From Xenorhabdus budapestensis (GTDB lineage Bacteria > Pseudomonadota > Gammaproteobacteria > Enterobacterales > Enterobacteriaceae), in contig NZ_NIBS01000002.1 of NCBI RefSeq assembly GCF_002632465.1, forward strand, positions 1-64,000: 64,000 nt of DNA, read 5' to 3'. Every line of letters begins with the position of its first letter. Positions within the stretch are counted from its first letter, which is position 1. The notes beneath the pieces are model-generated. The model was not told the origin of the DNA. It made no database searches and worked only from the letters and a program-made list of their open reading frames with translations. Both the position numbers and the translations under genes were made by a program. Below, piece after piece: positions 16,917 to 26,985 of this stretch.

Positions 16917-16947
16917 GACAAGCTGCCCAATTAATGAGCAGCTTGTC
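16917..16947 (+). terminator. Hairpin after pykF
   Basis: GACAAGCTGC and GCAGCTTGTC are perfect 10-base arms around an 11-base loop, 17 bases after the pykF stop. The following sequence is AAGCAAAAAT and not a T run, so termination strength is uncertain. Confidence 0.5.
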
Positions 16948-17392
16948 AAGCAAAAATAACTCCTGCCTTTTAGCCACACCTCAATAATAAACAAACGTTC
17001 ACACTGAAATAATCCAAAACACTGAGCATAAAAAACACTCCGTTTATTTTAAAATCATTTATAATAATATTGGTTATAATAAAATCTCATTAGATTAATT
17101 TTCAGATACTGGTAGATAATTATTTGATATATTAGAAAAAATAGGCCGTTCTGGTTTATTTCATTCAAGCAGTGAAAACTGGAAGATACATCACGTATTG
17201 TTTGAGATTTTTCTGATTTAATTACTCATCGCACTATCGTTTTATTGCGATTATCTAAAAATTATTAACTTATTTTAGAATAAAAAACAGTAGAATTTGT
17301 TTCTCCCGACAAAAAATTATTCTCTTTCCAAAAAAGTTTGTGTAATAATTAGATAGCTACTTGGGGATTAACTTAATCTAGAGGGTATTGTG
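16948..17392 (+). other. AT-rich non-coding region holding the lpp promoter
   Basis: No reading frame is supported over about 440 bases. Near the right end TGTAATAAT (17341-17349) is a possible extended -10 box whose transcript would start about 38 bases before the lpp ATG, the E. coli leader length. No convincing -35 is seen. High AT content upstream is usual for the very strong lpp promoter. Confidence 0.4.
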
Positions 17393-17629
17393 ATGAATCG
17401 TACTAAAGTTGTACTTGGCGCAGTAATTCTTGCTTCTACTATGTTAGCGGGTTGTACAAGCCCGCCTAAAGTTGACCAGCTTTCCTCTCAGGTTCAAACT
17501 CTGGGTTCAAAAGTTGACCAACTGAGCAATGAGGTTAGCTCAATGCATTCTGATGTACAAACAGCTAGAGACGAAGCCGCTCGTGCGAATCAACGTCTTG
17601 ATAACCAAGTTCGTTCCTACAAAAAATAA
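17393..17629 (+). CDS. lpp: Major outer membrane lipoprotein Lpp (Braun lipoprotein)
   Basis: Anchors the outer membrane to peptidoglycan. The signal peptide ends in the lipobox LAGC; the mature part is a short trimeric coiled coil with heptads ([20 protein letters not shown]) and the conserved ARANQRLDN. The C-terminus is YKK, and the last lysine is the residue joined to peptidoglycan; E. coli ends YRK. It has 78 residues, as in E. coli. ATG 17393 is preferred over the adjacent upstream GTG because of GAGGGTATT. The neighbouring gene ldtE encodes an enzyme of the family that makes this type of link. Confidence 0.97.
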   Translation: MNRTKVVLGAVILASTMLAGCTSPPKVDQLSSQVQTLGSKVDQLSNEVSSMHSDVQTARDEAARANQRLDNQVRSYKK

Positions 17630-17644
17630 ATTTGTAGTATATTC

Positions 17645-17679
17645 AAGAATGGCGTACTTACAAAAGTACGCCATTCTTT
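17645..17679 (+). terminator. lpp terminator
   Basis: AAGAATGGCGTACTT and AAGTACGCCATTCTT form a perfect 15-base stem around a four-base loop, 15 bases after the lpp stop. Being symmetrical it can also act on ldtE transcripts arriving from the right. Confidence 0.9.
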
Positions 17680-17702
17680 ATGTTCCCAATTCACTATCTC
17701 AG

Positions 17703-18767
17703 TTAGGATTTAGTTTGATAGATTGGAGCAGGCTGGCTCAACGGTGGTAATTTAATGGGCTGAATATTGAGAGTCGCTTCTTCATGTTCTCCCATCAGCC
17801 TTGGGGACTCTTTTTTCTGCTTACCGGATGAAATAATTCCCTTATTGACTACCACAGGCATACCAGAACGACGAATTATTGCCTGATCTACCAAAACAGC
17901 ATTCGTATTACTATTCTCAATAAATTTTAATAACCCTTCTGTACGCTTAATTGGTATTGTTTGAGGATCATCAGCATCTGTCTTTGAAAGTGGTTGATGA
18001 ACCTCAACATAGCGTTTGCCATCTGGTTCTACCACATATTTGATTGGTTCATTAATAATCTGAACACGGGTTCCCTTCGGAACGTTGTAGAATAGTGCCT
18101 CAATGTCATCAGAGCGCAAACGGATACAACCCGAACTGACTCGCATGCCAATACCAAAATTCGCATTAGTACCATGTATCAGATATTCTCCACGCCCTGC
18201 TGCCAAACGCAGAGCAAAATCACCCATTGGGTTATCCGGGCCTGCGGGTATTACCGCTGGCAAGATAATACCGCGACTTGCATAATCTCTACGGATATTA
18301 GCAGTAGGTGTCCATGTCGGATGTTTGATTAACTGACTAACTGATGTCGTCATTGTTGGTGTATTGCGCCCAAGCTGCCCAATTCCAATTGGATAAACAA
18401 TGACATGATCCTTTCCTTTTGGATAATAATAGAGTCTCAGCTCAGCCAGGTTAATGACAATCCCCTGACGGGGGGCATTAGGAAGCAACATCTGTGACGG
18501 AATAGTGAGTTTTGTACCGGGTTTGGGTAAATAAGGGTCAACATCAGGATTGGCTTCCAACATAGCCAGCAAACCTATTTGGTATTTGGTGGCAATGGTT
18601 TCCAACGGGAGACCATCATCAGGTACAACATAGATGGAGTTCTCACCAATCAGGCGACTGTTAGCAGGTGGTAGTGGATATTCCACTGCATAAGCTAGAT
18701 TAGCTGCCCCGCAGAACGATAACATGCCGATCAAGAAAGTACTGATAAAAGTCAAAAATCGCTTCAT
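17703..18767 (-). CDS. ldtE: L,D-transpeptidase LdtE (YnhG)
   Basis: A periplasmic enzyme that forms 3-3 cross-links between diaminopimelate residues in peptidoglycan. It has an N-terminal signal peptide ending near NLAYA, a LysM-like region (LPLETIATKYQIGLLAMLEANP), and the YkuD catalytic domain with HGTNANFGIG and SSGCIRL containing the nucleophilic Cys. The proline-rich C-terminal extension is low in predicted structure. Start taken as MKRFL, two codons inside the longest frame. It is convergent with lpp as in E. coli; family members ErfK/YbiS/YcfS attach Lpp instead, so the exact reaction is assigned by synteny. Confidence 0.88.
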   Translation of the reverse strand: MKRFLTFISTFLIGMLSFCGAANLAYAVEYPLPPANSRLIGENSIYVVPDDGLPLETIATKYQIGLLAMLEANPDVDPYLPKPGTKLTIPSQMLLPNAPRQGIVINLAELRLYYYPKGKDHVIVYPIGIGQLGRNTPTMTTSVSQLIKHPTWTPTANIRRDYASRGIILPAVIPAGPDNPMGDFALRLAAGRGEYLIHGTNANFGIGMRVSSGCIRLRSDDIEALFYNVPKGTRVQIINEPIKYVVEPDGKRYVEVHQPLSKTDADDPQTIPIKRTEGLLKFIENSNTNAVLVDQAIIRRSGMPVVVNKGIISSGKQKKESPRLMGEHEEATLNIQPIKLPPLSQPAPIYQTKS

Positions 18768-19024
18768 ACACACTTCCTCAATGTTATTTGAATGCCAGTG
18801 GTTAATTAATAGTCTATTCTGGGAGACTATTCTATTCCCTTTGCCACAATCAAAGCTAAATTTGAACAGTATTCAGACTACAACGCATCTTACAACTGAT
18901 GGCAATGTAATTACACTAGACTAACATATCAATAGTCAAAATCTGACGTAAAACAGGCTATGTGTTATTTTCTGCCATATTCAGAATGAATTAGCTGAAA
19001 CCAACCAAATAATCAGATAAACCC

Positions 19025-19060
19025 AAAAAGTTCCTGCCAACAAATATCAACAGGAACTTA
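19025..19060 (-). terminator. Terminator of the ydiJ-menI operon
   Basis: AGTTCCTG (19029-19036) pairs with CAGGAACT (19051-19058). Read on the minus strand the stem is followed by TTTTGGGTTT, about 35 bases past the menI stop. Confidence 0.65.
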
Positions 19061-19093
19061 AGCTAATCAATTTACGCTATAATTATTTGAATA

Positions 19094-19507
19094 TTAATCT
19101 AAAATAGCTGTAGTCAGGCGGGATGTACAACATAATTGCTGTTGTCCGTTATAGATATCAATTTGCCAGACCTGATGAGTACGCCCAAGATGGATTGGTT
19201 TGCAGATCCCTTTAACTATTCCCCCGCGCACGGCTTTGATATGGTTGGCATTAATTTCTACCCCTACAACTTTCTGCTCTCCTTCAGAACAGAGATAACC
19301 GGCAAAGGAACCCAGAGTCTCAGCTAATACCACTGATGCTCCACCATGCAAAATACCAAATGGTTGTTTGGTTCGTTGGTCAACAGGCATTGTTCCCTCA
19401 ATGAAATCATCTCCAAGCTGGGTAATTTCTATTCCGATATGCTTCAAGATACAATCAATACCAAATTGATTTAACATGTTTACATCTGGATGACGTTTCC
19501 AAATCAC
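19094..19507 (-). CDS. menI: 1,4-dihydroxy-2-naphthoyl-CoA hydrolase MenI (YdiI)
   Basis: A hotdog-fold thioesterase that releases 1,4-dihydroxy-2-naphthoate in menaquinone synthesis. The 137 residues include LHGGASVVLAETLGSFAGYL, with the catalytic Glu in the family position, and VVGVEINANHIKAVRGG. The E. coli protein has 136 residues. Its ATG overlaps the ydiJ stop by four bases (ATGA), so the two are translated in sequence; they have no known metabolic link. Confidence 0.9.
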   Translation of the reverse strand: MIWKRHPDVNMLNQFGIDCILKHIGIEITQLGDDFIEGTMPVDQRTKQPFGILHGGASVVLAETLGSFAGYLCSEGEQKVVGVEINANHIKAVRGGIVKGICKPIHLGRTHQVWQIDIYNGQQQLCCTSRLTTAILD

Positions 19508-22500
19508 TGCATTATCTCCAATAAAGCTTGTAATGGGTGTTTAAGTACTTTTCCTTCTATGCGCTTCACCTGACTACGGCATGAATATCCAGTACTGAGG
19601 CAATGTTCCAAAGCCAGATTATTCAGTACAGACGCCCATGAAAGTTTGTAAATGCCAATCGAATTATCAAAGTTCTTTTTCTCATGACCATATGTGCCTG
19701 CCATACCACAACACCCCACATTGAGGTTGTTTAACTTGCAGCCAAAATGGTGAAAAATATCAATCCATTGTGTACCGCTATTAGGTAACGCTGTCACTTC
19801 GGTACAATGTCCCAATAAATACCAATCATGACTGAATGCTACATCGTTACGTTTTTCTTTTGAGGCAATTTCCGGCAACACATTCACCAGCCATTCGTGA
19901 ACCAATTGAACGTTAAAATTTCCTCTCCGTTCGCCCAGAATATCTTTGTATTCATCCCGGTAACATAGAACGAAAGCAGGATCAACACCCACCATAGGAA
20001 TATCCAGTTGTGCTACCCGGTTCAGGAAATCAGCCGTTTTCCTGGCAGTTTTGGCAAATTTATTTAAAAATCCTTTAACATGTTGTGCTTTCCCATTAGG
20101 AGAAAATGGTAACAACACTGGCTGATATCCGAGCTTTTCGACCAGCCGCACAAAATCAGTGACAACTTTTGCATCGTGATAACTGGTGAAAGGATCCTGG
20201 ACGATAAGTACATGCTGCTTACGCTGGGTTGGAGATAACGTTTCGAGCTGTTCTAATGTCGTCCGGGCTGCATAATGACTTACGAATTGCTGCTGTAATG
20301 TCGGATAGGAAAGCTGTGGCAAATCAACCATACCAATAGTATGTTGACTGAGTTTTTGTAGCCATGGCTGCCGCAAGAAAAAGTTAAATACCCGAGGAGC
20401 CTTTGCCATTAACGGGGTACTGCTTTCAACATTGGCAACAATATGATCACGCAACGGGCGTAAATAACGGCTGTGATACAGAGCCAAAAACCGGGAGCGA
20501 AATGATGGTACATCAATCTTAATCGGGCATTGTGTTGAACAGGCTTTACATGCCAGACAACCCGACATCGCCTCTTTTACTTCATGGGAAAAATCATACT
20601 CTCCCCGCCATGCTTTCCAGCTATGACGCGTTTTCTCAATCAATCCACGCAAGCTTACTCCATGTAAACCGGATCGGGCCTGATCAAATCCTTGTTCTAA
20701 TAACTTAGGTTCAACACCTTGCTCCGTTAGAAGCCGCAACCACTCCCTGACAAGGGTTGCTCTACCTTTAGGCGAATGAATGCGATGCTGGCTGATTTTC
20801 ATTGAAGGGCACATCGGGCTTTTTACATCAAAGTTGAAGCACAGGCCATTGCCATTACATTCCATTGCTCCGCGGAATGTGCTTCTGACATTAACAGGAA
20901 TAATTCTGTCATAAGTACCACGCTTAGCGGCATCGACCTGCATCATCGGGCCGTCTATTCCCATTGGCAGACAAATTTTTCCCGGATTCAACCTGTTGAG
21001 TGGATCAAATGCCGCTTTTACCCGACGTAATTCATCATACAGGACTTCACCAAAAAAAGCCGGACTGTACTCTGCCCGAAAACCTTTGCCATGCTCTCCC
21101 CATAACAACCCGCCATATTTAGCCGTCAAGTGGACTATATCATCGGAAATCTGCTTCATAAGAATTTCTTGCTGAGGATCGCACATATCCAATGCAGGCC
21201 GAACATGCAAAACTCCAGCATCCACATGACCAAACATACCATAATCAAGTTGATAGCTATCAAGAAGCTGACGAAATTCGACAATATAATCAGCAAGATG
21301 TTCAGGAGGTACACAAGTGTCTTCAACAAACGGGATAGGTTTAGCTGCACCTTTACTGTTACCCAACAATCCGACAGATTTTTTTCGCATGGCATAAATG
21401 CGTTCAATATCATCCAAGTGGTGGCAAGTCTGGTAACCGATAACACCTGCCTGATTGTTTACCATCAATTCATCAAGACGCAAGCAGAGAGAGTTAATCT
21501 GTTGATCGATTTGCTGTTCATCGTCTCCGCTGAATTCAACGATATTCAAGCCTTGCATATCTCTGTCTGGAACATCAGCAATCAATTCTTTCACTGAATG
21601 CCAAATAATATCTTCACGTGCGAGGTTGAGAACTTTTGAGTCTACTGTTTCAACAGAAAGCGCTTTGGCTTCAACCATAAACGGAGCATTACGCAGGGCT
21701 GAATCGAAAGAATCATATTTTACATTCACGAGCCGTCTGACTTTCGGCAATGGCGTAATATCCAGTGTTGCTTCGGTAATAAAGGCCAGAGTGCCTTCAG
21801 ATCCCGTTAATATGCGCGTCAGGTCAAATGCTTGCATATCATCACTATAAACATGACGCAAATCATAACCTGTCAGAAATCGATTGAGTTTCGGGAACTT
21901 CTCAATAATTAATTCCCGTTGCTCACGACAACGCTCAAGTACCGTTTTATAGACATGGCCGATAACCGATTTTTCTTCCGCAATCGATTCCGCCAGTGTT
22001 GTGCTCATAGGGCGGGTATCAAGTATTTCTCCTCCCAATAAAACAGCACGGACACCAAGTACATGATCTGACGTTTTACCATACACTAACGACCCCTGAC
22101 CGGATGCGTCGGTATTGATCATCCCGCCTAACGTAGCACGATTACTGGTTGATAATTCAGGAGAGAAAAAATAACCGAAAGGTTTTAGGTATTGATTGAG
22201 TTGATCTTTAATAACACCTGCTTCAACTTTAACCCAGCCTTGTTCTGGATTAATTTCCAGAATTCTTTTCATATACCGGGACATATCTACAACAATACCA
22301 TTGTTGAGGGCTTGACCATTCGTACCCGTTCCCCCACCTCGGGGGGTGAATGTCAGAGAACGGAAGCGTTCTTCTCCTGCAATCCTCGCCAACAATGCGA
22401 CATCGGCACTGGAACGCGGAAAGATAACCGCTTGTGGTAACAACTGATAAATACTATTATCTGTCGCCATAGTCAGTCTATCTGCGTAATTGCTGGCAGT

Positions 22501-22590
22501 ATCGCCAGTAAAACCAGTTTCCTTTAATACAGTCAAATATTCCTTTACCAGTTCACTGACTTGGGGGGCTTGTGGTATACGTGGGATCAT
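19504..22590 (-). CDS. ydiJ: YdiJ: FAD-linked oxidoreductase with iron-sulfur domain
   Basis: A large two-part oxidoreductase; the E. coli protein is reported as a D-2-hydroxyglutarate dehydrogenase. The N-terminal half binds FAD (TPRGGGTGTNGQAL, GGMINTDASGQGSLVYGKTS) and continues in an FAD-oxidase C domain (HVDAGVLHVRPALDM). The C-terminal half carries a 4Fe-4S motif, CLACKACSTQCPIKID, and a cysteine-rich CCG-type motif near the end, GCCGMAGTYGHE. From MIPRIPQAP the length is 1028 residues (E. coli about 1018); the frame extends 12 codons upstream, but AAGGGGC and family alignment support this start. Confidence 0.9.
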   Translation of the reverse strand: MIPRIPQAPQVSELVKEYLTVLKETGFTGDTASNYADRLTMATDNSIYQLLPQAVIFPRSSADVALLARIAGEERFRSLTFTPRGGGTGTNGQALNNGIVVDMSRYMKRILEINPEQGWVKVEAGVIKDQLNQYLKPFGYFFSPELSTSNRATLGGMINTDASGQGSLVYGKTSDHVLGVRAVLLGGEILDTRPMSTTLAESIAEEKSVIGHVYKTVLERCREQRELIIEKFPKLNRFLTGYDLRHVYSDDMQAFDLTRILTGSEGTLAFITEATLDITPLPKVRRLVNVKYDSFDSALRNAPFMVEAKALSVETVDSKVLNLAREDIIWHSVKELIADVPDRDMQGLNIVEFSGDDEQQIDQQINSLCLRLDELMVNNQAGVIGYQTCHHLDDIERIYAMRKKSVGLLGNSKGAAKPIPFVEDTCVPPEHLADYIVEFRQLLDSYQLDYGMFGHVDAGVLHVRPALDMCDPQQEILMKQISDDIVHLTAKYGGLLWGEHGKGFRAEYSPAFFGEVLYDELRRVKAAFDPLNRLNPGKICLPMGIDGPMMQVDAAKRGTYDRIIPVNVRSTFRGAMECNGNGLCFNFDVKSPMCPSMKISQHRIHSPKGRATLVREWLRLLTEQGVEPKLLEQGFDQARSGLHGVSLRGLIEKTRHSWKAWRGEYDFSHEVKEAMSGCLACKACSTQCPIKIDVPSFRSRFLALYHSRYLRPLRDHIVANVESSTPLMAKAPRVFNFFLRQPWLQKLSQHTIGMVDLPQLSYPTLQQQFVSHYAARTTLEQLETLSPTQRKQHVLIVQDPFTSYHDAKVVTDFVRLVEKLGYQPVLLPFSPNGKAQHVKGFLNKFAKTARKTADFLNRVAQLDIPMVGVDPAFVLCYRDEYKDILGERRGNFNVQLVHEWLVNVLPEIASKEKRNDVAFSHDWYLLGHCTEVTALPNSGTQWIDIFHHFGCKLNNLNVGCCGMAGTYGHEKKNFDNSIGIYKLSWASVLNNLALEHCLSTGYSCRSQVKRIEGKVLKHPLQALLEIMQ

Positions 22591-22796
22591 TGGCTCATTG
22601 CCCCTTTTTCTAATAAGTGTCCACATTGCTTTATTTATATACTACTTTAATCGTCAATTCAGACAGGGATCTGAACAGGCAGTTTTTCAACAATATCACA
22701 ATATTTAACAATTTTGAGCAATCTGTGAAATAACGTTATATTTATTTACCATTGTTGATTCTGACAATATTTTCAATTGCCGAGAGAAATCATTTC

Positions 22797-23906
22797 ATGG
22801 AAAAATCGCAACCACACCACGATTTACCCAAACTGCTATTTGTACTGTTCTTCATTTTACTACTCATTACGACCAGCTTTTGGGTTTTGAGTCCATTTAT
22901 TTTGGGATTCATCTGGTCAGGAATGGTGGTTATCGCAACTTGGCCATTAATGGAAAAAATACAACAACGTTTATGGGAAAAACGCTGGATCGCAGTTTCC
23001 ATCATGACACTATTATTGATTTTATTATTTGTTATCCCCATTGCCTTGCTGGTTAGCAGCCTGCTGGAAAACAGCGCACCACTAATTGCATGGGCAACAT
23101 CTCCATCCAATATACATCTGCCTCAATTGGAATGGCTCAATAAAATCCCGTTCATTGGTAATGACTTATATCTTAAATGGCAAGACACCATTGCTGAGGG
23201 CAGTAACATGCTTCTGGCCAAAATTCCTCCTTATATTGGTAAAGCAGCAACATGGTTTTTTGCTCAGGCCGCCAATGCAGGCCGTTTTCTGTTTCACTTA
23301 GCACTCATGGTACTGTTCAGTGTCCTGCTTTATTGGAAAGGTGAACACGTCATGCTGGGCATTCGCCATTTCGCCATCCGACTGGCAGGCAAACGTGGTG
23401 ATGCTGTTGTACTACTGGCTGCTCGCTCCATCCGTGCTGTTGCTTTAGGTGTGGTTGTTACAGCACTCATACAGGCTATCGCAGGCGGAATTGGGTTAGC
23501 AATCGCAGGTATACCTTATGCAATGATCCTAACAGTCATAATGTTTGTACTCTGTGTTGCTCAATTAGGCCCTTTACTCGTCCTTATCCCATCCATTGTT
23601 TGGCTTTATTGGACAGGAGAAACAACCTGGGGAACTATTTTAGTTGTCTGGAGTTTAATTCTGGTCACGATGGATGGGGTTCTTCGCCCTTTCCTTATTC
23701 GCCTCGGTGCCGATTTACCTATGGTTTTAATTCTTACCGGTGTTATCGGAGGTATACTTTCACTGGGTGTGATTGGATTATTTATCGGCCCGGTGGTATT
23801 AGCTGTTTCTTATAGCTTATTGCTGGCCTGGATGGATGAGATTCCTAAACCTGAAAATAAAACAGAACATATAGAACAATATTTCAAAAAAGACCATATA
23901 CAATAA
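22797..23906 (+). CDS. ydiK: AI-2E family inner-membrane protein YdiK
   Basis: A polytopic membrane protein with about eight helices, of the family that includes autoinducer-2 exporter TqsA and PerM; its own substrate is not established. ATG 22797 is used because CGAGAGAAAT lies in front and the product then begins MEKSQPHHDLPK, with 369 residues (E. coli about 370). Hydrophobic blocks such as FVLFFILLLITTSFWVL and the C-terminal SLGVIGLFIGPVVLAVSYSL are characteristic. It is divergent from ydiJ. Confidence 0.9.
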   Translation: MEKSQPHHDLPKLLFVLFFILLLITTSFWVLSPFILGFIWSGMVVIATWPLMEKIQQRLWEKRWIAVSIMTLLLILLFVIPIALLVSSLLENSAPLIAWATSPSNIHLPQLEWLNKIPFIGNDLYLKWQDTIAEGSNMLLAKIPPYIGKAATWFFAQAANAGRFLFHLALMVLFSVLLYWKGEHVMLGIRHFAIRLAGKRGDAVVLLAARSIRAVALGVVVTALIQAIAGGIGLAIAGIPYAMILTVIMFVLCVAQLGPLLVLIPSIVWLYWTGETTWGTILVVWSLILVTMDGVLRPFLIRLGADLPMVLILTGVIGGILSLGVIGLFIGPVVLAVSYSLLLAWMDEIPKPENKTEHIEQYFKKDHIQ

Positions 23907-23914
23907 TAAACGAT

Positions 23915-23941
23915 AGCGCGGAATATGATTTTTCCGCGCAA
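23915..23941 (+). terminator. Hairpin after ydiK
   Basis: GCGCGGA and TCCGCGC form a GC-rich stem about ten bases past the ydiK stop. No strong T run follows on the plus strand. Confidence 0.5.
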
Positions 23942-24064
23942 TTATCATTAAAGTAAACATATAATCTTATTTCTATAGAAACTCATCCCGCCAGTAAATA
24001 AATCCTTCAAAAATTTGTTACAAAAAAGTTGTTTTTTAGTTTTGTTTTTCTAATTCTGATTTAT

Positions 24065-24078
24065 TAAGAGAATTCTTA
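24065..24078 (+). promoter_or_regulatory. Probable RcsB box of rprA
   Basis: TAAGAGAATTCTTA matches the RcsAB/RcsB box consensus TAAGAATATTCCTA at 11 of 14 positions and is palindromic. It lies about 24 bases before a TAATAT -10 box (24102-24107), close to where RcsB binds to activate rprA in E. coli. The 16-bp palindrome and promoter lie in an otherwise featureless gap. Confidence 0.65.
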
Positions 24079-24113
24079 ATGAATAAACTCACTTATTAAA
24101 TTAATATTCTTTT

Positions 24114-24240
24114 CATCGAAACAATGTTTCCCATGAATTGCTGTCCTAGTTTGTATACGCCACAAATTGGGATAAGTGAAGTAATATATATTGCTGTGTG
24201 TAGTCTTTGCCTGTCAGCCCATGATAGGCTTTTTTTTTGG
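24114..24240 (+). ncRNA. rprA: RprA small regulatory RNA
   Basis: The 3' half reads ATTGCTGTGTGTAGTCTTTG followed by the terminator GCCTGTCA-GCCCA-TGATAGGC and nine T residues. E. coli RprA ends with the same ATTGCTGTGTGTAGTCTTTGCC and a terminator of the same shape, and it also lies just downstream of ydiK. AAGTGAA before this block resembles GAGTGAAA of E. coli. RprA pairs with the rpoS leader through Hfq and raises RpoS synthesis. The 5' end is an estimate from the -10 box at 24102-24107; the 5' half is poorly conserved, so the true start could differ by tens of bases. Confidence 0.85.
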
Positions 24241-24310
24241 GGGGAAAAATTTCCATTATCTCTATATATAATATATCGCCCATGTTAAAAAAGATTATGC
24301 TACAAAGAAC

Positions 24311-24343
24311 AAAAAGCCTGAAAATATTTTTAACAGGCTTTTT
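24311..24343 (-). terminator. ppsA terminator (bidirectional)
   Basis: AAAAAGCCTG and CAGGCTTTTT pair perfectly around an AT-rich loop, 24 bases past the ppsA stop. The T runs on both strands make it bidirectional, protecting rprA and ppsA from each other. Confidence 0.85.
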
Positions 24344-24367
24344 ATTTCATACCTGAATAAGCTGTGA

Positions 24368-26746
24368 TTAATCATTTCCTGCTAAAGAAATCCAGGTTTT
24401 TACAACGGTATCAGGATTCAATGATAAACTGTCAATCCCTTCTTTCATTAGCCATTCAGCGAAATCTTCATGATCAGAAGGCCCTTGACCACAAATACCA
24501 ACATATTTACCTTGTCGCTTAGCTGCCTGAATTGCCATAGAAAGTAATTGTTTCACTGCATCATTACGCTCATCAAATAATTCAGATACGACACCCGAAT
24601 CACGATCTAATCCTAATGCTAATTGAGTCATATCATTTGAGCCGATAGAAAAACCATCAAAATACTCAAGGAATTGTTCCGCTAATAATGCATTTGATGG
24701 AATTTCACACATCATGATGACTTTCAACCCATTCTCACCACGTTTCAAACCCTGTAATGCCAATTCTGAAATTACAGCTTCAGCCTGTGCTACTGTACGT
24801 ACAAATGGGATCATCACTTCGACGTTAGTTAACCCCATAACATTACGCACTCGTTTGACCGCTTCACATTCCAGAGCAAAACATTGACGGAAATTGTCAG
24901 AAACATAGCGACCAGCACCACGGAAACCAAGCATCGGGTTTTCTTCGTGTGGTTCGTATAAATCACCGCCAACTAAGTTCGCATACTCATTAGATTTAAA
25001 GTCAGACAAACGTACAATAACACGCTTAGGCCAAAATGCAGCTGCCAACGTCGCAATACCTTCCGTCAAACGTCCGACATAAAACTCAACAGGATCATCA
25101 TAACCTGCCATTAATAATTTAATCTGTTCCTGTAGTTCAGAGGATTGTTCGGAAAACTCAATCAGGGCTCGGGGATGAACACCAATCATGCGGTTTATAA
25201 TGAATTCCAAACGTGCCAGACCTACACCTTCATTCGGCAGGCAGGCAAAATCAAACGCCCGATCCGGATTGCCTACATTCATCATGATCTTGACATCCAA
25301 CTTTGGCAGTTCATCAACCTGAGAACTTTGGATGCTGAAATCCAGTTTATTCTGATAAACGAAACCGGTATCCCCTTCAGAGCAAGAAACAGTCACTTGT
25401 TCACCTTCTTTTAAGCGTTCTGTCGCGTCACCACAACCCACTACCGCAGGAATACCCAATTCACGAGCAATAATAGCAGCATGACAAGTACGACCTCCAC
25501 GATTGGTAACAATCGCCGCCGCTTTTTTCATGATTGGTTCCCAATCTGGATCGGTCATGTCTGTCACCAATACATCCCCTGCCTGGATACGATCCATTTC
25601 GCTGAGATTGTGGATAACTTTAACCGTACCAACACCGATTTTGTGCCCAATCGCACGGCCCTCCACCAACACACGACCCTGTTCATTCAGTTGATAACGT
25701 TCCATCACCTGCTGATTTGAACGGACTGTCTCAGGACGTGCCTGTACAATATATAGCTTGCCATTGTACCCGTCTTTCGCCCACTCAATATCCATCGGCC
25801 GACCATAATGTTTTTCAATCAGTAAGGCTTGCCTTGCCAATGCTTCAACTTCACTGTCAGTAAGAGAGAAACGATTGCGTAACTCCTCAGAGACATCTTC
25901 TGTACGTACCTGCTGACCATGCTCTTTGCTGTCTGCATAGACCATACGTATTTTTTTGGAGCCCAAATTGCGACGGACGATCGCAGGGTGGTTATTTTTT
26001 AATGTAGGTTTATGGACGTAAAACTCATCAGGGTTCACTGCTCCCTGAACAACCATCTCACCCAAACCATAGGCAGATGTAATAAACACGACTTGATCAA
26101 AACCAGACTCAGTATCAATCGTAAACATCACACCTGATGATGCCAGATCGGAACGCACCATACGCTGTACCCCGGCTGATAATGCAACACCACGGTGGTC
26201 ATAGCCTTGATGGACACGGTAGGAGATGGCACGATCGTTGAAGAGAGATGCAAAGACATGTTTAATGGCAATCATCACGGCATCAATGCCCTGCACATTT
26301 AAAAAAGTCTCTTGCTGCCCGGCAAAAGAAGCATCCGGCATATCCTCAGCAGTCGCAGAGGAGCGGACAGCGAAAGAAGCATCCGACTCACCTTCAGACA
26401 ATTGTAAGTAAGCATCCCGGATATCTTTTTCCAGTTGTGCCGTAAATGGTGTATCAATCACCCACTGACGGATCTGTACGCCTGCCTTAGCTAATTGATT
26501 AACATCATCAACATTAATTTCATCCAGTAATTGATAAATACGCTGGTTAACACCGCTTTGTTCCAGAAAATCATTAAATGCCTGTGCAGTCGTAGCGAAA
26601 CCATTGGGGACAGATACACCAAGATCAGCCAGATTAGTGATCATTTCGCCAAGAGAGGCGTTTTTACCACCGACCCGATTAACATCATTCATGCCTAATT
26701 GGTTATACCAAAGCACATTACATGGGGTGAGGCCATTATTGGACAT
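24368..26746 (-). CDS. ppsA: Phosphoenolpyruvate synthase
   Basis: Makes phosphoenolpyruvate from pyruvate and ATP for growth on three-carbon compounds. The N-terminal ATP-grasp domain starts at [11 protein letters not shown]; the swivelling domain has the phosphorylated His in [20 protein letters not shown]; the C-terminal TIM barrel ends with [17 protein letters not shown] holding the catalytic Cys. The protein has 792 residues, as in E. coli. It is divergent from its regulator gene ppsR, with a Cra site between them. Confidence 0.97.
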   Translation of the reverse strand: MSNNGLTPCNVLWYNQLGMNDVNRVGGKNASLGEMITNLADLGVSVPNGFATTAQAFNDFLEQSGVNQRIYQLLDEINVDDVNQLAKAGVQIRQWVIDTPFTAQLEKDIRDAYLQLSEGESDASFAVRSSATAEDMPDASFAGQQETFLNVQGIDAVMIAIKHVFASLFNDRAISYRVHQGYDHRGVALSAGVQRMVRSDLASSGVMFTIDTESGFDQVVFITSAYGLGEMVVQGAVNPDEFYVHKPTLKNNHPAIVRRNLGSKKIRMVYADSKEHGQQVRTEDVSEELRNRFSLTDSEVEALARQALLIEKHYGRPMDIEWAKDGYNGKLYIVQARPETVRSNQQVMERYQLNEQGRVLVEGRAIGHKIGVGTVKVIHNLSEMDRIQAGDVLVTDMTDPDWEPIMKKAAAIVTNRGGRTCHAAIIARELGIPAVVGCGDATERLKEGEQVTVSCSEGDTGFVYQNKLDFSIQSSQVDELPKLDVKIMMNVGNPDRAFDFACLPNEGVGLARLEFIINRMIGVHPRALIEFSEQSSELQEQIKLLMAGYDDPVEFYVGRLTEGIATLAAAFWPKRVIVRLSDFKSNEYANLVGGDLYEPHEENPMLGFRGAGRYVSDNFRQCFALECEAVKRVRNVMGLTNVEVMIPFVRTVAQAEAVISELALQGLKRGENGLKVIMMCEIPSNALLAEQFLEYFDGFSIGSNDMTQLALGLDRDSGVVSELFDERNDAVKQLLSMAIQAAKRQGKYVGICGQGPSDHEDFAEWLMKEGIDSLSLNPDTVVKTWISLAGND

Positions 26747-26846
26747 TGAAACTATCCTTTTTACATTCGGAGGTACAAATCAGAAAATTAAGGCTGTTTT
26801 TTACAACAGGAAATAGCCTAGCACAATGTTTTGCTACATATTGAAA

Positions 26847-26860
26847 GGTGAATCGATCAA
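26847..26860 (+). promoter_or_regulatory. Cra (FruR) operator between ppsA and ppsR
   Basis: GGTGAATCGATCAA matches the Cra consensus RSTGAAWCSNTHHW at all 14 positions. It lies 101 bases before the ppsA ATG. In E. coli Cra activates ppsA from an upstream site. Confidence 0.8.
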
Positions 26861-26985
26861 CCCAACAATATTATTTTTTTACGCGTATAATTTGGAACGT
26901 AAGCTATAGCTGTAATTTGTAATAAAAACGATTCAGCTAATATTTTGATAATACCCTATAAACTCAACAAGAAAAGAAAAACACA

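Noticed and set aside
21130-21597. 155-codon plus-strand frame opposite ydiJ
   Set aside because: Lies fully antisense to a well-conserved coding region and has no family motif or ribosome-binding site.
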